Shown: positions 33,966 through 46,684 of the stretch, piece by piece
Position numbering within the stretch: the stretch's first letter is position 1
How the letters are laid out: each line of letters starts with the position of its first letter
Source: Voacanga thouarsii
Taxonomy: Eukaryota > Streptophyta > Magnoliopsida > Gentianales > Apocynaceae
Assembly: GCA_026120185.1 (NCBI GenBank)
Contig: JANUWF010001272.1
Coordinates: 1,054,001 to 1,118,000, forward strand
Reading direction: 5' to 3'
Length of the DNA: 64,000 bases
The notes under the pieces: model-generated
Seen by the model: only the letters and a program-made list of their open reading frames with translations
Databases searched by the model: none
Told to the model about the DNA's origin: nothing
Program-made: the position numbers and the translations under genes

Positions 33966-34232
33966 ATGTCCAAACAATTGGACTTGGCCCAGTGGTTAAA
34001 TTTCAACCTCTCATATGAGTGGTCCTGGGTTCGATTCTCAATGGACTCAAAAGCTCTTCCATTAAATAGAGGGTTATTACGAGGTGTGCTTGGTCCAAGA
34101 AGTGAGTTGTGGACCACAAAGGGGATGGTGCTACAACCAGATGTGCTTGGTTCACAAAGTGAGTTGTGGACTATAAAAGGGATGGTGCTACAATCAGATG
34201 TGCTTGGTCTATGAAATACGGGTTGTGGTCTG
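33966..34232 (+). mobile_element. tRNA-derived SINE-like element with 57-bp repeats
   Basis: The A box TGGCCCAGTGG (33985-33995) and B box GTTCGATTC (34029-34037) both fit Pol III consensus sequences at tRNA-like spacing. The body is a direct repeat starting GTGCTTGG at 34086, 34143 and 34200 (period 57 bp, the third copy partial). There is no clear A-tail or target duplication. The overlapping 82-codon ORF is a by-product of the repeats. Confidence 0.65.
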
Positions 34233-36994
34233 CTTGAAATTTCTCATGAAATATTTCGCGGCTGAATTTTCATGAATCAACTACAAATTTTCAATTGTTG
34301 GTTCTATTTTTAATTAAAGAAAATTTCATTATTTAAAATTGTATCAGCCACGGAATTTTCTATGCCAGATAACCCACGAAAATTAATTTTGTGGTTGATG
34401 GTTCTGTTTTAAATTAAACAAAATTTTATTATTTGAAATTGCATCTGCCACGAAATTTTAAAATCAGCCACGGAATTTTATGTGGCACATCACCCACGGA
34501 AATTAATTTCGCAAAATTTTTTTCGTGGCTGTTCCGTTGCTATGGTTTATCAGCCACAAAGTTTTGTCAATCAACTACGAAATATTCCATGGCTAATTGC
34601 CATGTTTCTAGTAGTGGATGCACACTCAATATTCTTAATGTTTCACAAAGCTGCAGACAACATGAACCGGCAATAAATTTTAGCTCCACTGATCTGCCTT
34701 CTCTTGTGTTGTTCTTAATTAGCTACCATGTTCCAAGCATAGGAATGACACTAGTAGTATCCATACTGTAACACCCTACTACCTAGGCCCTTCAGGGCCG
34801 GGGATGTCACCCCGTCCAGAGGACAAGGGGTCTTTATAACTAGGTCACATAAAAATAAAATAAAATGAAGACTTTAAAATTAAACTTATTACAACCCAAA
34901 AGATAAGTACTGGAACAAATCCAAATAAATTGTTTGCAACAATCTCTCCAAAACATCACATAAAGTAAATAACATGAGTCTTCAAAGCAGAGGCAACAAG
35001 CTAGCTAATGACCTCCACAGCAGGATCTTCCTGAAAACATGGTAAAAAAGGTGGTGAGATAAAAATCTCAGTAAGCCCGTGTGTGCTTTGAGTGTTTCAG
35101 GTAAAACAACTCATGTATGCAAGTTGCAAAAGTTTCATAAGAAAAGGTGCTGGCAAGCAATAAATAAGTGTTGAAAATAAAGAGTGTCGTTTCACTTTTC
35201 AAACTATACATGTGCACAATAAATACAACCACTCAAATAGGTAGCCATGGGTTACCACACGTTGGGCCCCAAGACTAAATAACAGTCAGAATGCCATACT
35301 TTGTTCAAGCTGACAAAAGGTAGATGTACAACCTACCGGGTGATATACTCCTCCATCTCTACACCCAAACTTACCGGTTGTCCACTCCAGAACACACAGT
35401 CCACATGACTGAAACTTGCTAGCTCGGACAGGTATGACCTACCGGACTGGCATCCGATCCAGGAAGAACTCACCCTTCAGAGGTGGCCACCTACTGAGAG
35501 ACTTACCCTAACCCTTCAAAGACTAGTCCTGGTGGTCTACCCTTGTTGAGTACTCAACGTTGATTGCTCCACTTGGAAGAAAATTGATCACACTTTGCTT
35601 TATTTGGAAATAGCAATTAAGGGTTTCTAAAAGTCTTGTCAAAGTTGGGTTTTAGAAAAAGTTTAGCATTTTGTGTAAAACTGCTTGTTTAACTTTCAAA
35701 TGATTTGCTTGGCAGAAATAAAAAGGAAAAACAGTCCTTAATTGCCTTTACAAAATAAATGTCCATATACATCATATTTGGCTTGCCACAATAACTTTTT
35801 GGTCTTCACAAAACTCTATGCAGGAGCTAACCTGATTCTTTGCTGGCTCAACTCAAACGTTTTCCAAGGCTGACCTAACCCCGCCTGCGATAAACACAAA
35901 ACATAAAGTTACATTCGAGCTATACCTGCCTTACATAAATAATTTCTTAGCTCAGATAGTTACAACCATGACTAACCATGACCTTAATGTCCTAAGCTTT
36001 AAGGCTAGATGCTAAAGAATTTTATAAAATAGGGCCACTTTGATAAGGTAAAATAACTAGGGGTTCTAAAATAATTGCTAATAAATTATAGACTGAAATA
36101 ATATATCTTGAGTGTTATTAATAATAAATAAACCAAGGTTTGAATTTTAAATAATATTAAGTCCTAAATAATTTTAATAAATGATAATTTAAAAATAGCT
36201 TTATTATAAATAAATAAAAAATTAAATAATTTTAATTAATTTTTTAATAGATAATAATTAATTAGTAATAAATAAAATTAATAATAAATGAATTTTATTA
36301 AATTTTTGTTTAATAAAAATATTAATAGTTTAATTAAATATTCCAATCCAAGTCCCCTAGTGTTTCGAATTTTGAAGGAAAATATAGTAGTAATTCTATT
36401 TTTTTGTAATAAATTTTGTTAATGAATATAACCTAGAATTAATAAGAAAATAATCTCTTATCATGATTTTCCTAGTGCTAGAAAAGATTCATGATCACAT
36501 TCTCCATCATCAAACAATAAACCATTCCATTCATGAACATACACTTGAACTATCGCATACCATCATATGGCCAAAATCCTTCTAAGCATAATCATCAATC
36601 ATGGCTTCCATGGAGAATAAGAACATAAAAGCCTAATCACCTTTGGTGTCATAATATCTAATCATGCTTCAAACATCCATAAAATTCTTTGAGCATGAAG
36701 AACATAAATTGATTCAAAAGGAAAACACATACATCCTAGTCATATACAACAATCATCATGTTCTAACCCCAATCCCTTTATCCACATGCATATACTCAAT
36801 CTCCCAATCATATTCTATCTCTCTATCAACACCTAAGAGACATGATTTCAGAATTTAATAAGAGAGATTTAAGAATGAATACTTGATTGTCGAGTACTTT
36901 GATGAAGACAAAAGAAGGTCCACGCGCAATTGAGTGTCTTCAATGGTCCAATGAAACAACATCCATGGTTGATGGTTTGATCAACCATTTCAGT

Positions 36995-36997
<3 letters not shown>

Positions 36998-37042
<45 letters not shown>
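36998..37042. repeat. (GA)n microsatellite in Tekay element 2 3' LTR
   Basis: About 22 GA units, 1,912 bp from the LTR 5' end. Confidence 0.95.
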
Positions 37043-37043
<1 letters not shown>

Positions 37044-38642
37044 ATTAGAAGGGTGTATTAAGAATTGAATGGAAGAAGATGAATAAGAAAGTTGTTCTTG
37101 TTTTACCTTGTTCATGTTCTTGAGACCTTCAAGAAAAAGTTGATTTTGATCCGGTTGAAAATTCTTGTTTGCGAGGTTTTGCATTATAAATACCAAAAAT
37201 GAAGTTTAGGGATTAAATGGAAGTGATTTGGAGTATTTGAGAGTGATTGGAGGTGTTTAGAGTAGGGTTAGGCTAGAAGAAGGTTAGTGTGTAGTCTTGG
37301 TGTTCTAGGTGAAAATGGAGAGAATTTGGAAGAAGTGCTGCACGAATTTTGGTAGAAGGCTGTCCGAATGGTATGGAATGAATGAGGGCTTCGGTGTTCA
37401 GCAAGAAGGAGAGAGAGTGATTAGATTTTTTTTAAATTTAAATGGAGGAAATAGTGGAGATGTTTAAGGTAAGAGGTTAGCTATGGTGTTTTGATCAAGA
37501 GAGGTTTCTATGTCTCTCAATGGTGCCGGCTGAACAAGGGGTTTTTGCTGGAATGATTAAAGGTTAATGCTGCTCAAGGCTGGCCAAAATTCAGTCCTAA
37601 ATGGCAGAGGAAATTCTGGTTTATTTGCCTAATACAAGAGTGACTTTAATGGTGTAAAAAGTTGAAATTATTTGAAGTTCAAAAAGTGTTTGAATGGAGT
37701 GATCTTTGGAGTGTTTTGTGATGTGGCTATGGAGTCCTTATGCTCAAGGTGAGTGTGGGGTTAATGGTGTTCAGTCTACAGATGGGCAAGGTTCAATTTC
37801 ACAGAGGTTGAAGGTGTTTTTCGGCCTAGGTCAAGAAGGGAGCAAAGCTGGAAAAAAAATCTGGTTTCATGGTTGTTCTTAATTTCGAAGATTGCAGATT
37901 TTTTTTGTGCAGAATTTCTGCACTCACTTGGCTCGTTTTTCAGAGGTTCTTCGGGGGTGTTTGAGGGTCTTCCAAGTATGGTTTTTCATCCTTATTTCTG
38001 GACAAATACAGGGAAGTTTTGCTGGCTTGAAGATGAACTAAAAACAGCTTCATTTCCTTGGTTGAAAGTGGCGAAATGCCCAGATTTTTTTCCTGGTTTG
38101 GTGCTGTTTTGCGCAGTCCGAAAATTGCACAGTTTTTCCAGATTTCAAGCCACATGAAATGACCATTTTCTTGGCAGAAAATGAGTGGTTTTACTGGCAG
38201 AATTTTCGAAGAGAAGGTCTGCAAAATATCTGGAAAATTTCCAGATTTTTCCTTCACTAAGCTATGGACAACATGAAGGTGAAGTTGAAGGTTCTTTCAT
38301 GGTGATTGATTTCCTCTTGGAAACACTTCCTATTTCTCCTCCTACTTTCGGCCAACTTCCCAACCACCATAGCTTATTTTCGAATTTCGTGGTGGAGGAG
38401 TTATCACAGATTTTTTTTTGGAATTTAAAAGAAAGGATTTAATGATTTTGAATTATAAAGATGTTAGGACAAGCTAGTGGTAATAAAAAGGACAAGAATT
38501 CCTCTAGAAATCTTTTTAGGACATAAGGATAAGATTAGGACATTCTCTTCATGTCTCCCTTAAGACAACATTCCTATTTCCATGAAATGCAAGGAAACAA
38601 AAATTCAAACTTAGTTAGGATAATCATGATAAAAGCTTAAAT

Positions 38643-38708
38643 GGTGGGATTTGAACTCATGACCTTAGAAATTAATTCGCCAAGCTCTAACCACTAAACC
38701 ACACTAAC
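38643..38708 (-). other. tRNA-like module with intact A and B boxes
   Basis: Minus-strand A box TGGTTTAGTGG (38691-38701) and B box GTTCAAATC (38648-38656) both match Pol III consensus sequences with 34 bases between them. The A box starts 253 bp from the LTR start. This is the best preserved copy in the window. Confidence 0.65.
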
Positions 38709-38954
38709 TCTTGTTCTTATTTTCTCACCCACATATTTTTCTTATTTAATCCTCAAGCCATCCTCCTATTTTGACCTCAAGCAAAATTACCATTTTACCC
38801 CTCCTACTCAATAAGCATAACTAAGCATTTTAACCTATAAACCACAATTATAAAGCACATAAAATCATTCAAAAACATATATACTCATGTAAAATAATAT
38901 GATATGCATTCTCGACCCCCTTACTCTAGGTTTGGCTTTAGGTGGGGTTTCACA

Positions 38955-38967
38955 TCCTCCCCTCCTT
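38955..38967 (-). other. Polypurine tract of Tekay element 2
   Basis: AAGGAGGGGAGGA on the minus strand, directly before the 3' LTR, identical to that of element 1. Confidence 0.92.
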
Positions 38968-38989
38968 AGGAGAATTTCGTCCCGAAATT

Positions 38990-40641
38990 CAGACGCACGT
39001 TTATCTCAGATCAGGATACTTTCGCTACACCCATTCTTCTGTTTCCCACGTGGCATCTCACGTGCCATGATGCTCCCACTGCACCTTTATCATCGGAATC
39101 TGCTTGTTCCGGAGAGTCTTGATATTTCGGTCCAATATTCTCACGGGTTTCTCCACATAGCTCAGGTCGGTTTGTAGCACTAACGGCTCATCGTTCAACA
39201 CATGTCCGGGGTCGGCATTGTACTTCTTCAACTGCGATACATGGAATACGTCGTGAATTCCTGTCAACCCATCTAGCAACTCCAATTGGTATGCCACCAG
39301 CCCAATTTTCTCTTTTATTGAAAACGGACCCAAATATCTCGGATTCAGCTTTCTCCCCTTTGGGTGCTTCAGCATTCCCCTATTTGGTGCCTGTTTTAGG
39401 AACACACTGTCTCCCACCTGAAATTCTAACATTCTCCGCCTATTGTCCGCATAACTCTTTTGCCGACTCTGGGCCGCTTTCAACCTTTCCCTAATTAACT
39501 TAACCTTGTCCATCATTTCCTGAACATAGACTTCTCCTTATTTGCTTATATGTCCATCCTCTGACCAACTCCAGTATAGCAGTACTTAACACTTTCGTCC
39601 ATATAGAGCTTCATACGGAGCCATTCCAATCGAAGCTTGATAACTGTTATTGTATGATAACTCGGCATACGGCACACTTTCAATCCACTTATCCCCGAAA
39701 TCTAATACACAGGCTCTCAGCATATCCTCCAATATCTGAATAACTCTTTCTGACTGTCCATCGGTCTGTGGATGCGCCGCCGTACTGAACTTCAGACTAG
39801 AACCCATCGACTCTTGAAACTTACCCTAAAATCGAGATGTAAATCTCGGATCACGATCAGACACAATACTTGAAGGCACTCCGTGCAATCTGACTATTTC
39901 CCGCACGTAGGTCTAAGCCAATTTTTCCATTGAATCCCTTACATTCACGGGTATGAAATGCGCCGACTTGGTCAATCGATCTACCACTACCCATATGGCG
40001 TCCTTTTGGTTCCTTGCCATGGGGAGTCCGGTAAAGAAGTCCATGGTCACCTCTTCCCACTTCCAATCCGGTACTGGCAACGGTTGTAATAATCCTGCCA
40101 CCTTTCTGTGCTCTGCTTTGACCTTCTGACAGGTCAAGCACGTTGAAACATACTTAACCACGTTTTGCTTCATCCTGGGCCACCAGTAAGACATTTTCTG
40201 ATCTTGATACATCTTGACCTCTCCCGGATGAATGGCGTACTTGCTCCTTTGCACTTTCTCTAAAATTTTATTCCTCAATTGGTGCTCCTCGGGTACGCAC
40301 AAACGATCTCGGAAGTACAACACTCCCGCACCATCCTGTCGGAATTCACTGCCTTGCCGTTTAAGCTCCTTATCCTTGAAAAGCTGAAATTCCACATTAC
40401 TCAGCTGGGCTTCAACAATCTCCTGCCTTAGATTTGGTATCAACTTTAGGTTGCTAATAATAATCTTCTCTTCTTGCACTTTTGCTCTTCTGTCCAACAC
40501 ATCCTGAACTACTTGGACCTCCTGTACCCTTAGCCTGGCCATTCTGACTTTCTGGCTCAGGGCATCAGCAACGACGTTGGCTTTTCCAGGGTGGTAGTTG
40601 ATAGGACACTGGTACTCCTTCAGAAATTCCATCCATCTTCG
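38990..40641 (-). pseudogene. pol: Integrase and chromodomain of Tekay element 2, broken
   Basis: Readable blocks are 39913-40632 (RNase H end, spacer, zinc-binding CLTC and the first catalytic Asp in TMDF), 39586-39807 (GQSERV with the catalytic Glu) and 39058-39516 (C-terminal domain with RYLGPF, then chromodomain YVEKPVRILDR to KVQWEHHGT). The region with the second Asp (DRDPRF) lies between the first two blocks. All blocks share one frame. Stops at 39913, near 39830, near 39583 and at 39058 interrupt it; at least two fit Gln or Arg codons changed by C-to-T. The chromodomain tail continues past 39058 with further stops. Confidence 0.9.
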
Positions 40642-42375
40642 CTACCTCAAATTCAAGTCCTTCTGGGTGAAGATGTACTTCAGGCTTTTGTGATCAGTGA
40701 ACACCTCATATTCCACCCCATACAAATAGTGTCGCCATTTCTTTAATGCGAACACAATGGCAGCCAACTCTAGATCATGCGTGGGATAATTGACTTCGTG
40801 CGGCTTCAAGTTTCGGGAAGTATAGGCGATCACCTTCCTATCTTGCATCAAAACTGCTCCCAAGCCTTTCTTCGAGGCATCAGTATATAGGGCGTAAGGT
40901 TTATCTGCCTCCGACAGACTCAACACAGGCGCTGTCATTAACCTCTGCTTCAACTCCTGAAAACTGTTTTCGCATTTTTCGTTCCAAACAAAGGGTACAT
41001 CCTTTCTTAGCAGCCGGGTCATAGGAGATGCTAACGTCGAAAATCCCTTAATAAACCTCTGGTAGTAGCCAGCCAAACCCAAAAAGCTTCGAATCTCGGT
41101 GATGTTCTCTTGTTGCTTCAAGTTTGATACGGCTTCAACCTTCGCTGGGTCTACTTTGATTCCCTTCTTAGTCACCACGTGACCAAGAAACGCCACACTA
41201 TCTAACCAAAATTCGCACTTGCTAAACTTTGCGTAAAGCTTGTGCTCCCTTAGCTTTTCTAGTACGAACTTCAAATGTTCTGCATGGTCCTCTGGGCTCT
41301 TGGAGTATATAAGTATGTCGTCGATGAAGACCACCACGAACTTGTCCAAGTAGGGCTGGAACATTTGATGCATTAGATCCATCAATACCGCGGGTGCGTT
41401 GGTTACCCCGAAAGGCATCACCACAAACTCATAATGACCATATCTTGTATTGAAGGCCGTCTTAAGAATATATTCCTCTTTTATCCTCACTTGATAGTAG
41501 CCTTGCCTTAAATTCAGTTTAGAGTAACAACTGGACCCTTGCAACTGGTCGAACAGCTCGTCAATTAACGGTTGAGGATATTTATTTTTTATGGTCAGGT
41601 TGTTCAAGCCTCGGTAATCAATACACAACCTTAGAGTCCCGTCCTTTTTCTTTACAAATAGCACAGGTGCTCCCCAGGGTGATGTGCTAGGTTTGATATA
41701 GCCTTGCCTCACCAACTCCTCTAGCTGCTCCTTTAATTCCTTCAACTCCGCCGGTGCCATACGATACGGGGTTCGAGACACCGGTTCTACTCCAGGGACT
41801 AGATCAATTGTGAACTCAACTTCTCATTTGGGAGGTAGAGAAGTGAGTTCCGCAGGGAACACGTCGGCAAAATCTTTTACCACCTCACTATCCTCCAGTG
41901 TGCATTGGTCCTTCGGCTTGTTTATCACATAAGCCAAATATCCTTGACATCATTGCCTCAACAATTTCTGGCCTTTAGCCCCAACTATCAAAAACTTCAA
42001 TTCTTTTACTTTCTCGCCATTGAACTCCAACACATCACATCCTGGTCTAATGAACTGAACTGACTTATTCTTACAGTCTACTCTAGCACCATACTTCGCT
42101 AACCAATCCATCCCCAATATTAAATCATAATCATCAATAGCTAAGACTATTAGATCTCCCTCCAAGCTTTCTCTCCCTACTTCAACTTTACAATTCTGCA
42201 CATACCGATCCTTTTGCACCATTTTCCCCAAAGGCGTACTTACTATCAAGGTAAAATGTAGTTCTACTCCATCCCAACCCAATTGATATGCACAATTCTT
42301 ATTTAAATAGGAATGGGTAGATCCAGGGTCTATCAATGCATTAACGGAACGATCTTGGATAGTAAACGTACCTTC
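40642..42375 (-). pseudogene. pol: Protease, RT and RNase H of Tekay element 2, broken
   Basis: Protease has LIDPGSTHSY with the Asp codon at 42328-42330 (D-P-G triad) and LILGMDWL downstream. A 379-codon open block (40642-41781) holds the complete RT, with [15 protein letters not shown], the F-I-D-D site near 41310-41330, and RNase H with YTDAS and FTDHKSLKY. Stops are TGA at 41950, TGA at 41824 (Arg in element 1) and TAG at 40642, the last at exactly the same codon as in element 1. There is no frameshift. Confidence 0.93.
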
Positions 42376-43557
42376 CACTACTGTTGCATCAGCCCCAACC
42401 TCCTCCCGGTTGAGAGCGAAAACTTTTGCTTTCACCTGCGGCTTCTGCGTTCCGCTCCCGGAAGCTCCCGAGGTGTTGGCTCGATTGGGGCCCGGGTTCT
42501 GAGCTGGGTTCCCCTGCCCGATCCGGAGAAGTTTAGGGTAGGCGTTCCGCAGATGATTCGGGTCTCTGTAGTGGTAGCACTTCCGCTCAACTCCTTTGGA
42601 CCAACAATTTTTCTCAATGTGGCCCCTTTTTCCACAGCAACGGCATAATGGAAGATTCTGCGCCGGACCAACCGGTGCTATTCGGGCTTGCTTTCCCCGA
42701 TTCTGCCATTGCTGGTTGGCAGGACGCTTGTTAGGTTGCTGCCTCTGAAAAGGTCTTGGTGGTGGTCTTGTCGGAACGAATGGTCGTGTAGCCAATCGGT
42801 TGCGGTCTTCATTCTCAGTACGGGTAGCTGCGTCCACAGCCCCCGAATAAGTCACCGGTGGAGAGGGTGCTAACGCCCTTTTTAACTCCTGCGTTAATCC
42901 CTTAACAAATTACCTCGTTCTATTTTGTTCAGTATCCACCAGCCTCTTGCAGTACTTTGACAGCTGCGTGAACCGAGCGGCATATTGGGCTACCATCATG
43001 CTTCCTTGCTTTAGATTCTGGAACTCATCTTCCCGTTTCTCCACTATCCACTGAGGGATATATTCTGTCCAGAATGCTTCCACAAAATTAGCCCATGTCC
43101 AGTCTTGGTCTATCATCTCCCAGTCGTCCTGAACCCTTTGCCACCATGCCCGAGCTGGACCCCTCAGTCGGAATGCAGCAAACTTCACCATTCGCTTCTC
43201 AGTGTACTGGAGTGTAGCAAAGATGTCCTCCATTTGCTCCACCCATTGCTCTGCTTTCTAGTCTTGTTCGGCCTTCCCCAAGAAAATAGGAGGTTGAAAT
43301 TTCAGAAACCGCTCCAATGCCTCATCTTCCCCTTTCGGATTTCTTCGCTCTGTCAAGGTTTGCAGAATCTCCGTCACCTTGTGGAACGCTTGCGTCATCG
43401 TTGCACTAACCGGTTCTTCCGATCCCATTTCTGGCCCCATTTCATTCTCATCCCCTTGATTTGGTTATGACATTTGAGTTACATCAACCTCTGGTGTCAC
43501 GGATTCTGCCTCAGGAACCCTTCTGCTGGATGTGGCTGTGCGACGTCTGGGTGCCAT
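42376..43557 (-). pseudogene. gag: Gag of Tekay element 2, broken
   Basis: It starts MAPRRRT at 43557. The capsid-like domain reads FLKFQPPIFLG to ARFTQLSKYC. The first zinc knuckle is intact (CRCCGKRGHIEKNC); the second reads CYHYRDPNHLRNAY, with two zinc-binding Cys changed to Tyr. Stops are at 43465 (CAA to TAA), 43258 (CAG to TAG) and 42910. The frame continues without shift into protease. Confidence 0.9.
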
Positions 43558-43828
43558 TCTAAACCATTCCCCAGATAATGAGTTATGCATCAAAGTTAAA
43601 AATATCCAAATTGAGCATGGATTCACATTCAACGCTAAGCGGAAGAAAATTGGATACGGATTTTGTATGAAGAATCGCATATAAATTTTTCCCAAAACTT
43701 AGAGTACCCTAGGTACTCTTATTTGCATAAATTTTGAAATAAAGTAATAAAGGTGCATGGACTCCTAGCATAGGAGTTTATGGAAAATTGCAAATAAAAT
43801 GACCTAAACATAGCAGAACTTGGCCTTT

Positions 43829-44305
43829 CTAATCCTCATCAAAATCTTCAATGTCGGCATCATATAACCACCCCCCAGAATTCCTAGTGAGGTCTATCCC
43901 AGCCCCACTCGCGAACCCATCTATGGGCTCCTTCCCGGGTCTCCTAGAACTCTCCCCGGTCTCAACTTAATTGGGCGGGGTTACAAAGGAAGGTCTAGGT
44001 GGAGATTCATAATCTATCTCCCCTGGGTCATCACTGTCAGCAGTCAAGTCCACTATGGGGCTAGGGGGATGGGGAACATATTCCATGTCTATCTCCTCGT
44101 CTTCACTGTCGATAACCAAGTCGATCACGGGTATTAGAGGTGGCACGATGATCTGGACCTCATCGCCACTACTATCTTCCAGGGCAATGATTGGCTGGGG
44201 TGCAGGCTGAGGTGCAGGCTGAGGCACTGGTAAGTCCTCTGGGTAGATAGGAATGGGAGGGTGCTATTGCTACCCTTTCCTTGCGGTTCTAATCATCCTA
44301 ACCAT
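43829..44305 (-). pseudogene. Acidic pre-gag ORF of Tekay element 2, three stops
   Basis: The homologue of 3626-4156 spans 159 codons from MVRMIRTARKG at 44305 to FDED and a stop at 43829. Two TAGs follow the start closely, where element 1 has Gln and Trp, and a TAA sits at 43967; the frame is otherwise kept. Motifs PVIDLVIDSEDEE and PIVDLTADSDDP are even closer to canonical SUMO-interacting motifs than in element 1. The 11-residue acidic repeat occurs once rather than three times. The tail GGWLYDADIEDFDED matches element 1. Confidence 0.8.
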
Positions 44306-44390
44306 CCTACAGCACAAACAAGACAGGTCAGATAAAAGATTTGAACTTAATAAATCAAAACATATACTATCAATACTAGCCTAAACCAAG

Positions 44391-44402
44391 GCTCTGATAC
44401 CA
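44391..44402 (-). other. Primer-binding site of Tekay element 2, tRNA-iMet
   Basis: TGGTATCAGAGC on the minus strand, two bases after the 5' LTR end. Confidence 0.93.
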
Positions 44403-44404
44403 CT

Positions 44405-46631
44405 TGTAACACCCTACTACCTAGGCCCTTCAGGGCCAGGGATGTCACCTCGTTCAGAGGACAAGGAGTCTTTATAACTAGGTCACATAAAAATAAAATA
44501 AAGACTTTAAAATTAAACTTATTACAACCCAAAAGATAAGTACTGGAATAAATCCAAATAAATTTTTTGCAACAATCTCTCCAAAACATCACATAAAGTA
44601 AATAACATGAGTCCTCAAAGCATAGGCAACAAGCTAGCTAATGACCTCCACAGCAGGATCTTCCTGAAAACATGCTATAAAAGGTGGTGAGATAAAAATC
44701 TCAGTAAGCCCGTGTGTGCTTTGAGTGTTTCAGGTAAAATAACTCATGTATGCAAGTTGCAAAAGTTTCATAAGAAAATGTGCTAGCAAGCAATAAATAA
44801 GTGTTGAAAATAAAGAGTGTCGTTTCACTTTTCAAACTATACATGTGCACAATAAATACAACCACTCAAATAGGTAGCCATGGGTTACCACACGTTGGGC
44901 CCCAAGACTAAATAACAGTCAGAAGGCCATACTTTGTGCAAGTTGACAAAAGGTAGGTGTACAGCCTACCGGGTGAGATACTCCTCTATCTCTACACCCA
45001 AACTTACCGGTTGTCCACTCCGGAACACACAGTCCACATGGCTAAAACTTGCTAGCTCGGACCGGTATGATCTACCGGACTGGCATCCTATCCAGGAAGG
45101 ACTCACCCCTCAGAGGTGGCCACCTACTGAGAGACTTACCCTAACCCTTCAAAGACTAGTCCTGGTGGTCTAACCATATTGAGTACTCAACGTTGATTGC
45201 TCCACTTGAAAGAAAATTGATCACACTTTGCTTTATTTGGAAATAGCAATTAAAGGTTTCTAAAAGTCTTGTCAAAGTTGGGTTTTACAAAAAGTTTAGC
45301 ATTTTGTGTAAAATTTCTTGTTTAACTTTCAAATGATTTGCTTGGCGGAAATAAAAAGGAAAAGCAGTCCTTAATTGCCTTTACAAAATAAATGTCCATA
45401 TACATCATATTTGGCTTGCCACAATAACTTTTTGTTCTTCACAAAACTCCATGCAAGAGCTTACCTGATTCTTTGCTTGCTCAACTCAAACGTTTTTCAA
45501 GGCTGACCTAACCCCGCCTAGGGTAAACACAAAATATAAGGTTACATTCGAGCTATACCTGCCTTACATAAATAATTTCTTAGCTCAACTAGTTACAACC
45601 ATGACTGACCATGACCTTAATGTCCTAAGCTTTAAGGCTAGATGCTAAAGAATTTTATAAAATAGGGCCACTTTGATAAGGTAAAATAACTAGGGGTTCT
45701 AAAATAATTGCTAATAAATTATAGACTCAAATAATATTTCTTGAGTGTTATTAATAATAAATAAACTAAGGTTTGAATTTTAAATAATATTAAGTCCTAA
45801 ATAATTTTAATAAATGATAATTTAAAAATAGCTTTATTATAAATAAATTATAAATTAAATAATTTTAATTAAATTTTTAATAGATAATAATTAATTAGTA
45901 ATAAATAAAATTAATAATAAATGAATTTTATTAAATTTTTGTTTAATAAAAATATTAATAGTCTAATTAAAAATTCCAATCTAAGTCCCCTAGTGTTTCG
46001 AATTTTGAAGGAAAATATAGTAGTAATTCTATTTTTTTTTTTGTAATAAATTTTGTTAATGAATATAACCTAGAATTAATAAGAAAATAATCTCTTCTCA
46101 TGATTTTCCTAGTGCTAGAAAAGATTCATGATCACATTCTCCATCATCAAACAATAAACCATTCCATTCATGAACATACACTTGAACTATCGCATACCAT
46201 CACATGGCCAAAATCCTACTACGCATAATCATCAATCATGGCTTCCATGGAGAATAAGAACATAAAAGCCTAATCACCTTTGGTGTCATAATATCTAATC
46301 ATGCTTCAAACATCCATAAAATTCTTTGAGCATGAAGAACATAAATTGATTCAAAAGGAAAACACATACATCCTAGTCATATACAACAATCATCATGTTC
46401 TAACCCCAATCCCTTTATCGACATACATATACTTAATCTCCCAATCATATTCTATCTCTCTATCAACACCTAAGAGACATGATTTCAGAATTTAATAAGA
46501 GAGATTTAAGAATGAATACTTGATTGTCGAGTACTTTGATGAAGACAAAAGAAGGTCCACGCGCGATTGAGTGTCTTCAATGGTCCAACGAAACAACATC
46601 CATGGTTGATGGTTTGATCAACCATTTCGGT

Positions 46632-46684
<53 letters not shown>

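Larger units (their letters stand above)
31548..34616. mobile_element. Second CACTA-like element with subterminal repeats
   Basis: The right end GTTTCTAGTAGTG (34604-34616) is the complement of CACTACTAGAAAC, a canonical CACTA terminus. The left terminus is decayed and placed near 31548. The body is dominated by repeats of GATTCGTTGGTGATCAGCCACG type and AT-rich spacers. No transposase was seen, so it was non-autonomous. Confidence 0.55.
34767..38954 (-). mobile_element. Tekay element 2, 3' LTR (4,188 bp)
   Basis: On the minus strand it runs from TGTGAAACCCC at 38954, directly after the polypurine tract, to GTTACA at 34767. It carries the tRNA-like module (38643-38708) and (GA)n tract (36998-37042). 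Antisense ORFs such as 37873-38157 recur in the other LTR only because the LTRs are duplicates. Confidence 0.94.

Noticed and set aside
37873..38157. 94-codon ORF repeated at 47513-47797
   Set aside because: Identical because both are LTRs of one element; antisense to the element and unlike any family.
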